Assembly: GCA_013115145.1 (NCBI GenBank)
Contig: JAAPAO010000189.1
Coordinates: 1-55,819 of the forward strand
From: Perkinsus chesapeaki
Lineage: Eukaryota > Perkinsozoa > Perkinsida > Perkinsidae
Direction: 5' to 3'
Length of the DNA stretch: 55,819 nucleotides
The translations under genes and the position numbers were made by a program. The notes beneath the pieces are model-generated. The model was not told the origin of the DNA. It saw only the letters and a program-made list of their open reading frames with translations, and ran no database searches. Shown piece after piece: positions 11,653-21,410 of this stretch; position 1 is the stretch's first letter, and each line of letters begins with the position of its first letter.

Positions 11653-12192
11653 ATGTCTCGTCTGTTATTTTTACTAGCCTCCTATTATGTACCGCTTGGT
11701 TTTGGTACGGGTTGGAACGACAACTGGAAGCCTCGCACCATGATTGACAGGTTGTCTAAGAAGGGGCATATGAAGCTCACCCCCAAGGAGGATAATAAAT
11801 GTTCTACGGTTAAATCAGTTTCAGTAGCATTCAATAAAGATACAGTACAACTGGGTCTTACTTACATGCTGAAAGGGCAGAGAAAGAGCGAGATTATGAT
11901 AGATTCAACGGTTGAGTATTCAGTTGAGGAGGAGAAAGGTAGAATATATATGTTCTTGAAGCCATCAAATGACGAGGAGATATCAAGCGTCGCTGATGGT
12001 CTGAGATGGTTGAATGCTCATGTAGCTGGGAAGGCTGTGGATGCTGAGAAGTCCGCTGGTCTTGCTGTGGAGCAGTTGACCAAGAACACAGTGAAGGTTG
12101 CTGCGCAGCTCGGTGGCGGTGTGCAATGTGGTTTTGAAAAGACTATCCGCTTACCTCCCCCTCCACCACCACCTACAGCTGGAGGGTTATAA
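11653..12192 (+). CDS. Secreted protein, 179 aa, polyproline tail
   Basis: The start at 11653 gives MSRLLFLLASYYVPLGFG, a good signal peptide; the longer frame from 11584 puts 23 polar residues in front and is less likely. The mature protein begins TGWNDNWKPRTMIDRLSKKG, has an Ala-rich helix (AVDAEKSAGLAVEQL) and ends in a run of eight prolines before TAGGL. No family recognised. Single exon, no visible internal frameshift. It belongs in style with the other small secreted proteins here. Confidence 0.75.
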   Translation: MSRLLFLLASYYVPLGFGTGWNDNWKPRTMIDRLSKKGHMKLTPKEDNKCSTVKSVSVAFNKDTVQLGLTYMLKGQRKSEIMIDSTVEYSVEEEKGRIYMFLKPSNDEEISSVADGLRWLNAHVAGKAVDAEKSAGLAVEQLTKNTVKVAAQLGGGVQCGFEKTIRLPPPPPPPTAGGL

Positions 12193-12378
12193 ATGTTGTG
12201 ATAAGTATGATGTTGATGTAAGAAGAAGCGTGTTGAGTTATAGTTTGAATGGTAATTTATTCCTCATGCCAATGGATGATGTTTAATCATTGGTAACAGT
12301 GGTACCATAGTTACTTCATAGGGCTGGGGAAGTATGCGTACCAACACTCTCTATATCCGTGCCCTTATACCCATACCA

Positions 12379-12501
12379 CACCCTCAGCCCAGGACTAGCG
12401 GAGGGTGGGGTAGTATCACCCTCAGCCCAGGACTAGCGGAGGGTGGAGTAGTATCACCCTCAGTCCAGGACTAGCGGAGGGTGGGGTAGTATCACCCTCA
12501 G
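12379..12501. repeat. 38-bp tandem repeat, 3.2 copies
   Basis: Unit CACCCTCAGCCCAGGACTAG + CGGAGGGTGGGGTAGTAT starts at 12379, 12417, 12455 and (partial) 12493, with one or two substitutions between copies. Each unit holds an ACCCTC...GAGGGT inverted repeat, so RNA from either strand would form a row of hairpins. It lies 190 bp after the stop of the preceding secreted-protein gene. From 12502 to about 13000 I see no gene. Confidence 0.9.
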
Positions 12502-13016
12502 TAGAATCAAGTACATTCCAATAATTAGGTTTCCATGCACACCATCACCGAGGGTAAGGTTAATATAGTATCCCAAAGATGTTGTAGCCCTTACCTGTTA
12601 CAAGGAACTAGCGACATGAAAGTGTGTTGTTACATGCCCATCGACAGTGGGTAACGGTGCTGGTTCCGATCCGAGGATGAGTGGTGGGTATGAAGCAAGC
12701 AAAGCTCGGTTGCTCGGCCGGGGCTAGGGATAGTTTGTACAAGCGAATCAGTATACATAGTTACGAGCGAAGGCTTGACAAAGGGAAGGTAAGGGCATTT
12801 TTGAAGGTCAACAACGGGCATTGAGAGAGACATACTCGAATCAGGATAATCGTAATCCTGGTTAGGGAAAATAAATTGCCCACCGATGAAGGTATTCCTA
12901 TTATTATAATACTTTAAACTCTAGATTTATTGTAATGGACAATAACAGAAGGCTGATGTGCTACTTTCTAGCACAATTGATGATGAGAATTCTCATCACA
13001 ACTTATCATTCAATCA

Positions 13017-13030
13017 CGATTACGTGATCG
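13017..13030. repeat. Exonic palindrome CGATTACGTGATCG
   Basis: Exact copy of the recurring 14-mer. It overlaps the stop codon of the minus-strand membrane-protein gene (read GSIT then TAA). Confidence 0.75.
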
Positions 13031-14095
13031 ATCCAATAGGACTCATAAAAGCAGACTGCAGGCCTGCAGTTGACGATACAGGTGTCTGAGCAGGAAGAAA
13101 ATATACCCCGGGTGGGATTCGAACCCACGGAAGAGCTAGTAGAGTGAAATCATTCCCTTACTTGTGGGCTGTTGAGAGAGGCTTCTTCTGTTTGCTGCTG
13201 TATGTTTGGAGAGCCAAAAGGCGAGGAAGTGAACGACGAACAACATGAAGCTGCTGCTGAGTTGCTCTCGTTTGTCGATCCACTACAGTCTTCTTCTTTC
13301 TGCTTTACCGTTGCTGAAACTGGCATGCGCGTCGAGAAATAGGAGCCTATAATAATGAATATAGTTAGAAATAATAAAGCCCAGACTTACGGGTGATAGT
13401 CAGAACTCTCGGACCAACAGTATGAGGTTTAATAATAATAGCAGCATCACCGTGTCGCAGGCAACAACCACAGACGTCGTCAGTTCCGGTAGTATCAAGT
13501 AGGTTTGGTAATTTAGCATAAGCTAGCCAAATGACGAGTATGAGGGCAGAAGTCGTACCGAGTGTGTAAAGTAAATAAAAAAGGGTTATCCTGAGGTAAT
13601 CGAAAGGTCTAGGGTTCGAATCCCGAGATGGACATTTATCCTACTTGAACGAAGTAGGGCGGAAGTGCTGTGCTGGAGGTGCGGCAAAGCCTATGGGCAG
13701 CCTTGTAGCGGCCTTACTGTTAGGCATCGCTTGCCTAGGAAATGCTCTGAAATGCAGATCACATTCCGTGAAGTGACAGTATTGTCCGCTCAGACACAAA
13801 ATGCTTACTTTGGTCGCTCGTGTCCTCTTAGATTCGATACTATTACTGGCTCAATTTGTGGTTGAGGGATGCCACTTTGTGTAGCAGGAGGGGGCTCACT
13901 TGGTGCTCTGTCTATAGCTCTGGGAGCTTTATCGGCGGGTTGCAAGAAATGATTACTATCAGTATTCAATGCTTCAACCTATACCAAGTTAACTGTTTTG
14001 TTGATAGTTATTGTTACTCTATGATGATGATGATGTTCGTAATGGTGGGTTTTCTGTGCCCCTCGGTGGTGAGCTCTCTTCGACCTGATAGACAG
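13020..14095 (-). CDS. Single-pass membrane protein, His-rich N-terminal side
   Basis: Minus-strand exons with matching phase: a His-rich exon near 14090-14025 (HHYEHHHHHR), 13978-13809 (...QPADKAPRAIDRAPSEPPPA, ...VSNLRGHERPK), 13590-13391 (ITLFYLLYTLGTTSALILVI, WLAYAKLPNLL, then VCGCCLRHGDAAIIIKPHTV), 13346-13162 (Ser-rich) and 13085-13020 (TPVSSTAGLQSAFMSPIGSIT). The Leu/Ile-rich stretch is one clear membrane segment followed by a CxCC motif. The N-terminal start is not found. The stop codon lies inside the CGATTACGTGATCG palindrome. The intron 13591-13808 ends in an antisense tRNA-like module and the intron 13086-13161 carries a sense one. No family recognised. Confidence 0.6.
13086..13161 (-). 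repeat. Intron with sense T-arm-like module
   Basis: The 76-nt minus-strand intron contains GTGGGTTCGAATCCCAC, a perfect 5-bp stem with a canonical 7-nt T-loop (core 13115-13125). Confidence 0.75.
13591..13632 (-). repeat. Antisense tRNA 3'-half-like intron end
   Basis: On the minus strand the intron ends GGGATTCGAACCCTAGACCT then TTCGATTACCTCAG, directly before the membrane-segment exon at 13590. Reversed, it reads as a CTGAGGT loop, AGGTC and a T-arm. Confidence 0.7.
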
Positions 14096-14503
14096 TCTCA
14101 CTGCTTAATTTTTACGCTAATCACTCGAGCTCCTCTCTACACATTCTAGTAATTGCGGATTTGTAAGTACTATTTCGAGATGTGATGATTCATTCGGCAA
14201 TAAGATCTTTCGAGAAACCGAGCAACCTTGGATACAACTTTTGTCCAACTAGTCCATCAATAAAGAGTTCAACACCTATAAGCAAACCGACCACGAAAGT
14301 TTCCGTGTAGCAGAACGATGTCCTCGAAATGACTTTGCCGAATGTCGTCGTTCAGATTCGCTAAGTACGCATAAATAGTAGTTCAGAGTCTTATAAATGC
14401 ATTTCCTATGAGAATATCTCATTGAGAAGTGATACAAATAATGTAACAGTAAGTGCATAGATTAACAAATAGTAGACCAAACAATAAACCTCTTGTATTA
14501 GAC

Positions 14504-14576
14504 GGTCCTGTAGCTCAGTGGTTAGAGCGACGGTCTTATGAGCCGTAGGTCGTGGGTTCAATCCCCGCCGGGACTA
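14504..14576 (+). tRNA. tRNA-Ile (anticodon TAT)
   Basis: A full 73-nt cloverleaf: acceptor GGTCCTG/CGGGACT (first pair G-U), discriminator A, D-arm GCTC...GAGC, anticodon stem ACGGT/GCCGT with loop CTTATGA, variable loop AGGTC, T-arm GTGGG-TTCAATC-CCCGC. A and B boxes are intact and there is no intron. Anticodon TAT would read AUA. This is the only complete tRNA I find; other tRNA-like pieces in the window are only partial arms. Confidence 0.88.
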
Positions 14577-14883
14577 GTCCCCTTTGTGCTATAAAGCCAT
14601 GTATTGAAAGATATTCCACAGTATTAACGGACTGGTTGTATATATTTTAATATTTTATAGTCCAAATATATAGTTCCATTTCCCTTACTTATTATTGACT
14701 ATATCTCCTCCTTCTACTTTATAAATGGCCATCATCACTATTGATGGCAGCAGCGCATAAAATGGCCTTTTCATTTGCGCAAGGATCGGACCTGGGTCGC
14801 CAAGCAACCTGCGCAGATGCGCTGAGAAACCAATAAGATTGCAAGATTTGCCAAGATTTGCACGTATCAAGTTTATATTTGAA

Positions 14884-15989
14884 ATGACAGGTGCAAAAGA
14901 GGAGCCTTTTTGCTTTGATAGATTCCCGCCATTTTATACGTAATAATCAATATTGATGAGATTGCAAAATTTACTTTTCAGATTGCAACCTAATCTCACT
15001 GTGAGAAAGAGGCAAATAGGTCTATGGCGGGATCGAGTACTGGAAATATGTAATAGCTAGAGGTGTCAGAAAAGTAATATAATATCAGGTAAAAAGAACA
15101 AGAGGACCTTTCTCGATATATCAGTGCAGTCTGCTCCGCTCGTTGGAGAAGTTTTTGGCAACCGGGAAATTAAACGTAATAATAACGAAGAGCGTTCTGA
15201 GAATGAGTTTGGGCAGCTGGACTATCGACAAATCGGGGATGTTTCAAAAGGATATCTCCCGTGAAGGAATCATAAAATAATGTTTATTTTGGAAGTGCAT
15301 TACTCTTACTTCCACGAATCTATTCGTATTTTCCCGCGAAGCATATTATCGAGAAAACGCAATGGAAAGACAATATTAAACACCCGCATTAATATTCGTT
15401 CGAAAATTATATGGTACTTAATAACCAATTAAATATGATTGTAAATAAACTTCCGTTAATGTTTGATTTTCCTAAAAACAAATTTCGGCAGGTCAACTCG
15501 ACGTCGAGGGAATACGGGCAGTACTGACCGATTTGGTATCAACCGACAACGGGCGATGGTGCGATGCTGCCCGAACACGCTTTATGGTAAAAGGGCTTTA
15601 TTTTGGGGGTTATTGACTCCAACTAGGTTTTATGGCACACACCAGCTGAGTGGGGGCAGATTATATATGATTGGGTAATAAAGGGAGGAGGAGTGGTAGT
15701 AACATATTTAGTAGGCAACCAATACGGGGAAGTTGGGATCTGTTGAGACAGTGTTTTCACTTCACAGTGGAGAGGACTCGGAAGGTGCAGGTAATAAATG
15801 AAGTCACTGGGGTTCGAACCTGGGTGTATCGAATGACAGCATGACTTTCTTTCCTCTATGGTAGAATTCCACGGACTTCCTCCAGAGGTTATAATACTTG
15901 GATTGGAGAATCTTGAGCTCACCGGAAAGTGCGAGATTTTCCGGGGAAATACGACTGATGCCACCGGTGTTAAATTCTTTACTCAATGA
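14884..15989 (+). CDS. VPS25: VPS25, ESCRT-II subunit, 7 exons, 180 aa
   Basis: A complete gene whose seven exons join in phase: 14884-14939, 14982-15049, 15089-15175, 15492-15586, 15627-15695, 15748-15790 and 15865-15989. The protein starts MTGAKEEPFCFDRFPPFYT and continues LQPNLTVRKRQIGLW (compare FPPFFTLQPN...R..QL..W), then FLDISVQSAPLVG, VEGIRAVLTDLV, LWHTPAEWGQIIYDWV, FSLHSGEDSEG and EFHGLPPEVIILGL, ending DATGVKFF plus TQ. Each block is a VPS25 landmark in the right order, and 180 aa is close to the usual ~176. VPS25 has two winged-helix domains and recruits ESCRT-III on endosomes during multivesicular-body sorting. The donor of exon 6 is ambiguous by 6 nt (15784 or 15790). Intron 2 resembles an intron in another gene; intron 6 holds a tRNA-arm module. 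Confidence 0.93.
15050..15088 (+). repeat. VPS25 intron 2, near-copy of an intron at 1971-2011
   Basis: GTAATAGCTAGAGGTGTCAG + AAAAGTAATATAATATCAG closely matches GTAAGGATGGCTAGAGGTGT + CAGAAAAGATAATAATAGCAG in the helical-repeat gene; both share GCTAGAGGTGTCAGAAAAG. Confidence 0.75.
15791..15864 (+). repeat. VPS25 intron 6 with antisense T-arm-like module
   Basis: A 74-nt intron with GGGGTTCGAACC near 15810-15821 and TGTATCGAATGACAG after it. Here the true acceptor (TATGGTAG, fixed by the EFHGL motif) lies 27 nt beyond the module. Confidence 0.75.
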
Positions 15990-16639
15990 TTTTTGCAGTT
16001 TCTTTATAGTGCGAAAGATTCCTCTTTGGTTCAAATGAGTTTAATGGTGGTGAAAAGATACTCGGGCTCTCTTCCATTAAAAAATGAACATGATAGCGGG
16101 TTGGAGCTTTATCAGGTGAATGGTTGCTTGGTTAGTATATTTCGATCTTAAAAAATACTTTCTATAAAAAATTGTATTTACGATGCATTACTTGCCCACG
16201 TCTCTTTTTCGTTTCACGATAGTGCACCGAGAATTATATGCATTAATTGTAGCGAATTAGGTTGAACGGTGTCATATAGAGGAATGTTACTCGGCAGGGT
16301 TTTAAATGGTGTTGCTTCAATGATCATTCAAATTGATATTTTGTTAGTAATGGGTTCAAATATAGTGTTTCAATGTTAAGTATAAATTATTCATTATTGC
16401 AAAATTGTTAACAACAGCGAAGAAATAAGAATATATCTGGACAGGTTAAAGATGACCTAACTCAGTAAGGTTACAGGTTTCTGACTTGAGGATACTTTCA
16501 TTACATGAAACTGTTGAAAGATACTCCTCAGAATCTTCACAGTGCGCAGTCTGTGGTCAGCCTTTTATAGGTTGGGGTGAGAGGTTTCAGGAAGGATTCG
16601 CTATCTCTCTTTTCAATAATACCCTTCAATTAGTTTGTG

Positions 16640-17109
16640 TTTAATGTCACATGGTATCCAATGTCAAAGATTCCTACTCAAAAGATACCATTGCACCGCA
16701 CTAGGAATATTTTCGATAACTCACAAGAATTTCGCTGCAGCCAGCAAAGCTTCGAATCCAGCTCAAGCGTGATACACCGCAGTAATTTCGTGGCGCGTGA
16801 CTTGCTATTCAGGTTTGCCCGACGACGGCTAGAGCAATCTAGACAGGCAAAAGGACTTGCGGCTGACGGAAAGCCCCTTCCTGACCGAATAAGTAAATCG
16901 TTGGGTGCCGGGATCGAACCCGGGACCTTCGGTTGTCAGGTTTTGACAAGGACTATTTGGGCCTTCAAGCGGACCTTATGTACAGTCTGAACGATTTGGG
17001 CAGCTCCGCCGCGATTAATACGCCCTCTGGCATTCGAGGATCAATTAATGTGAAATCGATCACGCGATCGATTTGCGAAGTTTCGCTAGGTCCTATTGAA
17101 CCGGGCTGA
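16640..17109 (+). CDS. Unrecognised gene, at least two exons
   Basis: The exon ending at 16892 encodes HRSNFVARDLLFRFARRRLE, QSRQAKGLAADGKPLPDRI; its 5' border is not fixed (the frame is open from 16637). A 47-nt intron (16893-16939) joins in phase to exon 16940-17109: SFDKDYLGLQADLMYSLNDL, GSSAAINTPSGIRGSINVKS, ITRSICEVSLGPIEPG, stop. The join makes a smooth frame on both sides, while the retained intron would translate to the GIEPGTFG motif typical of antisense tRNA. The last exon contains the palindromic 14-mer variant. No family recognised. From 15990 to 16640 nothing else is convincing. Confidence 0.55.
16893..16939 (+). repeat. 47-nt intron made of antisense tRNA-like sequence
   Basis: GTAAATCGTTGGGTGCCGGG then ATCGAACCCGGGACCTTCGG and TTGTCAG. 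Reversed it reads CTGACAA (anticodon GAC), CCGAAGGTCCC, GGGTTCGATCCCGG. The 3' splice AG is the complement of the CT that opens an anticodon loop. Confidence 0.75.
17057..17070. repeat. Exonic palindrome CGATCACGCGATCG (variant)
   Basis: One-base variant of the recurring CGATTACGTGATCG element, inside a last exon (reading KSITRSI). Confidence 0.7.
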
Positions 17110-17246
17110 CACCGGTTACGTTCGGAAGATTGTGAAGTTCGCGAACACTGTGACAGGTTCGACGATTCTCACCACAACCGGATTTTATTTTTTGGATTAC
17201 GTAAAAAAATTTTGTGAAATTTTCGGAAAATAATCTAATTCTTCAG

Positions 17247-17800
17247 ATGGATGGTTATGATACAATTCCATTTATCACGGCATTGGCGACCATGTGGGTC
17301 GGTAAGCTCGACTGGCGGAGCTGGGAATCTTGGTGAATCTTTCGCACTGTATAGGTTTGCATGTCTACCTTACTACATATATTTCCCGTATAGTGGTTGA
17401 TACAGGGAAAGCTCAGATGGCTGTGAGAGCGCATAGCTTATCGGGGAAGCCAAGCAGACCGATAGTGGTAAGAGTGGAGGATTAGAGTAGCGGTTAAGAT
17501 CCTGGATTGGATACCTTTCGGTCTCTGGTTCGATTCTATGGTGGTATATTTTTAGTTTCCCGTACATGGTATGGAGAAGGTTGAAGTTGGAGATAAATAT
17601 ATCAGATTTCGGACCAAAAAAGAGTTCTGGACGATTTCAAGAATCTTCCCGTTTCGCGTACCGAGGATGCATACCATCTCAGGTAAGGAGGGATGTTTGT
17701 CTGTATGGGAGGTATGTGTTTATAATATAACTGTTGACAATGTTTCTATCACCATTCAGCTATTCATGTCTTAAATCCCACAAGTGACAGAAATGAGTAA
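17247..17800 (+). CDS. Small unrecognised protein, 4 exons, 92 aa
   Basis: Exons 17247-17301, 17412-17467, 17556-17682 and 17760-17800 join in phase. The protein starts MDGYDTIPFITALATMWV, then AQMAVRAHSLSGKPSRPIV, then FPVHGMEKVEVGDKYIRFRT and KKEFWTISRIFPFRVPRM, ending HVLNPTSDRNE. The middle looks like a small beta domain with a basic face; I do not recognise it. The start could lie further upstream, since ATG follows a CTTCAG that might itself be an acceptor. Intron 2 (17468-17555) contains a nearly complete tRNA-like sequence in sense. Confidence 0.6.
17468..17555 (+). repeat. Intron with sense tRNA-Ser-like sequence
   Basis: The 88-nt intron holds a D-arm-like AGAGTAGCGGTTAAG, a loop CTGGATT (GGA), CTTTCGGTCTC and T-arm CTGGTTCGATTCTATGG (core 17527-17537). 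Confidence 0.7.
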
Positions 17801-17905
17801 ATACGTTATCGTTTATGGGATTGTAGATGTTGGCCATCACATAAATACATGTAATGGCTCCAGAAGGAGGAGGAGGATCCACACTTTTCGAGATGATAAA
17901 CCTAG

Positions 17906-19167
17906 GAATATTCGTTGACGGTTACCAAGAGCAAGCATGAAGCTAAGAAATGTTTTTCAGATTCAGACAGATATGAGAACCTCTCCAAGGACTTGGTCAC
18001 AACATCTGATCTTGGTCAGGATTATTTCCAACTTAACAACACTGCGGTTTCAACCCAAGTCATGCATCCTGGCCTTCCAGCCTTGGCGACATCTGACGCG
18101 GAGAGGAACGATGGAAAGCGAACTAAGTTCTTGGGTGCCGGCGTTGGTGTAACGAATGGCCCTCCTTATGCCGAATTCGATGGGAAGATGTCTCCAAATG
18201 ATGGTAAGGATAATATTGACTTTCAGCTCTAAAATATTATTAGTATTCCTCAGAGGAATTGTCATATGATCGTCTCATTAACTCAATAAGTATAGCGCTT
18301 GAGGAAGACTTGGATCGGTCTGTCATCATGCGACTGCTGAGACTTACCGAGACTTGCATTGTGCCGCCGGTGTCCCATTTTCTGAGGGGACACTGTCCCC
18401 TCAGAAAATGAATCTGAAACGGTTTTCATATTTGTTCTCTCTCTCGCAATTAACCTTCGTCGAAGAGAGAATCTCACGCGCGCTCCTTCACGAATGCGGC
18501 GAGTGAAAAGTGTATTATTTTTGATTTGTCATTTTCAGATGAGAAGAATACATTCATCGCGAAGGCATTCTCACCCATCACCAATTGGTGGGATAATATA
18601 TGGAAGGAGGATGAGAAGGAGAGGGTTGCGTCAGTCCGAGGAAAATTCCGTATAGAAAAGTAGTCGAAGATACAAATCGATTACGTGATCGATTATGCAG
18701 GTATAAATATCAGATGCCAGATTCGGCTGATGGGGTTTGGAAAACTGGTGGAATCCCGGAAGTGAGGAATGTTCCCGGGGGGATTCGAACCGGGGACCTC
18801 TCGGTTGTTAGGTTCGCAAGGACGTTTTATCTATACGACTTGGTCGTGACGGTTTTCCGGCGAATTCTGGAGAAGAGAGGAAACTTCTGAGGTTCTTTGA
18901 GGATCCTTTTGGAGATAAAATACAAAAGAAGGATTTACATGTTTGACAAGTGTTGTTTCTGAGGCTACCGGAAGGTCCCGGGTTCGAACCCCAGTGGGGT
19001 TACCCAACAAGAGGAGTCAATTTGACGAGAACAGTCTGAAGATGGCAAGTTGTAACGACCACCTTGTTCACCAAATTAATCGTCTTACTAGCGATACAGG
19101 ACTCACAGTAGACATGAGAGATCGACGAAAAGGCTCTTATTGTGTAGTGGACCTCAACTCCTTCTGA
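17906..19167 (+). CDS. Unrecognised multi-exon gene
   Basis: Exons: 17906-18203 (Lys/Ser/Asp-rich, ...FLGAGVGVTNGPPYAEFDG, KMSPND), 18539-18761 (EKNTFIAKAFSPITNWWDNI, WKEDEKERVASVRGKFRIEK, then NRLRDRLCRYKYQMPDSADG, VWKTGGIPE), 18812-18940 (VRKDVLSIRLGRDGFPANSG, EERKLLRFFEDPFGDKIQKK) and 19012-19167 (QFDENSLKMASCNDHLVHQI ... KGSYCVVDLNSF). Phases agree, except that near 18661 one extra G after AAAAG is needed to pass from RIEK to VVEDTNRL. The 5' end is not found. The 335-nt intron carries a 35-bp perfect palindrome; the other two carry tRNA-arm modules. Family unknown. Confidence 0.55.
18376..18410. repeat. Perfect 35-bp palindrome
   Basis: CATTTTCTGAGGGGACA at 18376-18392, one central C, and its exact complement TGTCCCCTCAGAAAATG at 18394-18410. 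It lies within an inferred 335-nt intron. It could extrude a cruciform or fold as an RNA hairpin; a sequencing fold-back is also possible. Confidence 0.9.
18678..18691. repeat. Exonic palindrome CGATTACGTGATCG
   Basis: Exact copy of the recurring 14-mer, inside exon 18539-18761, translated NRLRDR. Confidence 0.75.
18762..18811 (+). repeat. 50-nt intron of antisense tRNA-Val-like sequence
   Basis: GTGAGGAATGTTCCCGGGGG + GATTCGAACCGGGGACCTCT + CGGTTGTTAG. Reversed: loop CTAACAA (anticodon AAC), AGGTC, T-arm CCGGTTCGAATCC and an acceptor-like CCCGGGAAC. Confidence 0.75.
18941..19011 (+). repeat. Intron with sense T-arm-like module
   Basis: A 71-nt intron (GTTTGAC donor) with GGAAGGTCCCGGGTTCGAAC then CCCAG (core 18981-18991). 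Confidence 0.6.
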
Positions 19168-20018
19168 GAGAGTTCATGTGTGACACAAACGGATGATGAA
19201 CGGAGAAGTTCTATCTTATCATCATCGAATATGTGACGTCTCTTCTATAGACTATCTCCTCATACGACTTTTACTCATATACTTTACATCATCATAACTT
19301 ATAATATTAGACAACATAAATGTAGATAATCAAGAAGCGCCTAATTGTATTATTTTTAGTAGCGTGAGGCACATACTACTGAAGGAACAAATCCAAGCTT
19401 AATATGCGTTTCCACTGAAACCGGTGCTACTGGAAACTTTCCAGGAACACTACGAGGACGTCTCCGGCTCTGTTCCCACATATAAATAAATCACAACTCG
19501 TTCGTCGTCCTTGAACTAGCCCCATAAATGGACCATCATCGAGGCTCCCGGCGGCGGTCCCGCGTGAGTAGCGTAACTGCAAGTCACGATCGTCTAAATG
19601 AGTTCACTACACCACTCCAAGATCTAATTAGTAAAAGCCAAATTAGTTGAAGCCCAGAAAAAAATGATACTTTCCCAGATCAATTTAGCAACTTGCTCAC
19701 CATGATTTCGATAAAGCTGCCTATACCATTTCACGCACAAGTGCATCACGTACGTTAAATGGGTTTCAGACTGCAACAGACAGCATTTGGTCCGATCAAC
19801 TTCGCCGATTGTGAGTCATGATTTGTGATCAACCTGTTGCTTTTAGTAGTAAGATGAGGTTACTAGGGTGACGATGTGGGTTACTAACCTCCATCATCAC
19901 GTGGGTAGTGATGAGAATTCACTGACGCAAACGATGACAGAGGAGGCGTATCAAGCATCCACCGCAGAATTGATATCTGATGGTGCATTGAGCCTCCGTC
20001 CGCTCTGGTCACGAAATT
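19168..20018. other. No gene seen
   Basis: Only short, compositionally unconvincing frames; no splice-linked coding signal and no tRNA. Confidence 0.5.
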
Positions 20019-20120
20019 GGCCTGGGCTTCTACTAATCTGTTCTGGGTTATATTAACTTGTTCTGGGCTTTTACTAATTTGTTCTGGGTTATATTAATTT
20101 GCTCTGGGCTTTCACTAATT
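20019..20120. repeat. Imperfect ~21-bp tandem repeat
   Basis: Alternating units TGTTCTGGGTTATATTAACT and TGTTCTGGGCTTTTACTAAT, four to five copies, period about 21 (42 for the pair). Unique sequence with no clear gene follows to 20590. Confidence 0.8.
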
Positions 20121-20589
20121 AAATCTTGCAATGGTATAGTTTTTGAGAAGTCACTAATCTGGTGGCTTCGACCCAATCCATACCAGTGATCGATGCCATA
20201 TGAACAAAGCAAGATATCCCTAGAGGTGTATAAAGCCGTGAGACTTTCTTTCATCTAATGAGGTGCCCCATCGACTGCGTTGATATTGTTGACCCTTGAG
20301 CACCCTCTGTAGCACCAGCACCACGCATAAACGCCTTTGCCGCCATCATAATCGTAATCTCCAGATCTATACGGCTCCTGAAGTGTCCAGCTGGACGTAG
20401 CTGCTCGAGATTTTGCTCCTCATAAAGCTCATGTCATTTTCTGTTCTGGAATACTGCAAGTGTCTCAATTAAGCATGTTGTTAGCAAAACCATAGGAGCT
20501 TCTTCGCACACGTGAGCACTAGAACAGCTACAGCTTACACAGATGGAGAACAACAATTGCTGCACTAGAGAGCTCAACTAAAGCACGTA

Positions 20590-20700
20590 ACTTTGCCCAA
20601 CGGTAAATCACCACCGCATCTCCCACGTATCAAGGCTACCGGCATGAGCCTGCCTTCGCTGGAAATAATGCCTATTATCGATCACATCTAAGACTTGGAT
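20590..20700 (+). pseudogene. Decayed copy of the 23.7-23.9 kb secreted ORF
   Basis: GTAACTTTGCCC...AAATC.CC.CC.CATCTCCCA...AAGG.CACCGGCATGAG-type identity with 23795-23905. The frame reads NVTLPNGKSPPHLPRIKATG against NVTFLNCKFQSPLPHLKVTG, but it has lost its upstream half. It marks the left border of the segmental duplication. Confidence 0.55.
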
Positions 20701-20714
20701 GCTCACAAACTGAT

Positions 20715-21410
20715 ACGAACTCAACATGGTGAGTTGTAGGATTAGACTTATATCCTAGATAAGAAGTTGCCGAGTAACGCTTACGAGTAAGCGAAGATGG
20801 GAGAGTCATATGACCAAACCTATGGCACTGGCCATTAAGGTTCGGAATGACCTTTAGCGGAAAAGGGGGGACAGGTTTAATTGGACATATCCTTTTGGAC
20901 ATTAGCGTCCGTAGAGTTGGTTTCGACCTTGCGCAGGTTATCATCCGATTCTCCGTTGCACCTGGAAAGTAATCGAGGAACATTATTTATGATAAGCTGC
21001 AGTTCATCGGTCTTATCATAATGTAACATGGCCGCGAACTGTTGCTTAGTAAAGTAAAAACCGTGAAAATCTCTGTCCATGACGAAGGGCTGTGGGGCGT
21101 CGGCGCATGGGTTATAATGCATAGGGACATCCTTTAAACCACGCTTGTTCCTCCACCAGGGTGCGAACCATCGCCAGTTGTACTGTTGATACTCCATAGT
21201 GGTGTTGTTGGGGATAGTGACCTCATGACGAACGTAAAGCTTCTTCAAGGAAGAGCCATAACTTATCTCTATGCAGTACTTAGCAGGGAGCTTGTCTAGA
21301 AGGCCACCAAAGACGGAGATTACGAGTAGCAGAGGAGATAGGATACGAGTAGCAGAAAGCATTGGGGAAAAGGCTGGTTACTGACAACAAGTGTAGTCCA
21401 TTAGCTCACG
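20715..21410. repeat. Segmental duplication, copy 1
   Basis: Nearly identical to 24269-24960 at a constant offset of 3554 bp from 20717 to 21362 without indels, then diverging upstream of the gene start with islands such as CAACAAGTGTAGTCCA and GATCACGTTGGATT. Confidence 0.9.
20877..21362 (-). CDS. Duplicated secreted protein, copy 1, 161 aa
   Basis: Starts MLSATRILSPLLLVISVFGG, a signal peptide. The mature part has KYCIEISYGSSLKKLYVRHE, an NTT glycosylation site, a Trp-rich YNWRWFAPWWRNKRG, a Cys-containing HYNPCADAPQPFVMD and a polar tail ending TDANVQKDMSN. It differs from copy 2 by about one residue (V/I in the signal peptide). No family recognised. Strong conservation of the whole frame across two copies supports coding. 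Confidence 0.8.
   Translation of the reverse strand: MLSATRILSPLLLVISVFGGLLDKLPAKYCIEISYGSSLKKLYVRHEVTIPNNTTMEYQQYNWRWFAPWWRNKRGLKDVPMHYNPCADAPQPFVMDRDFHGFYFTKQQFAAMLHYDKTDELQLIINNVPRLLSRCNGESDDNLRKVETNSTDANVQKDMSN

Noticed and set aside
16637-16990. A 117-codon ORF reading through ...GAGIEPGTFGCQVLTRTIW as one protein
   Set aside because: The GIEPGTFG part is the translation of an antisense tRNA-like sequence. Splicing out 16893-16939 gives a better, longer frame.
18776-18870. Functional tRNA-Val (AAC) on the minus strand
   Set aside because: Only the 3' half from the anticodon loop fits; there is no matching 5' acceptor or D-arm, and the segment is an intron between in-phase exons.
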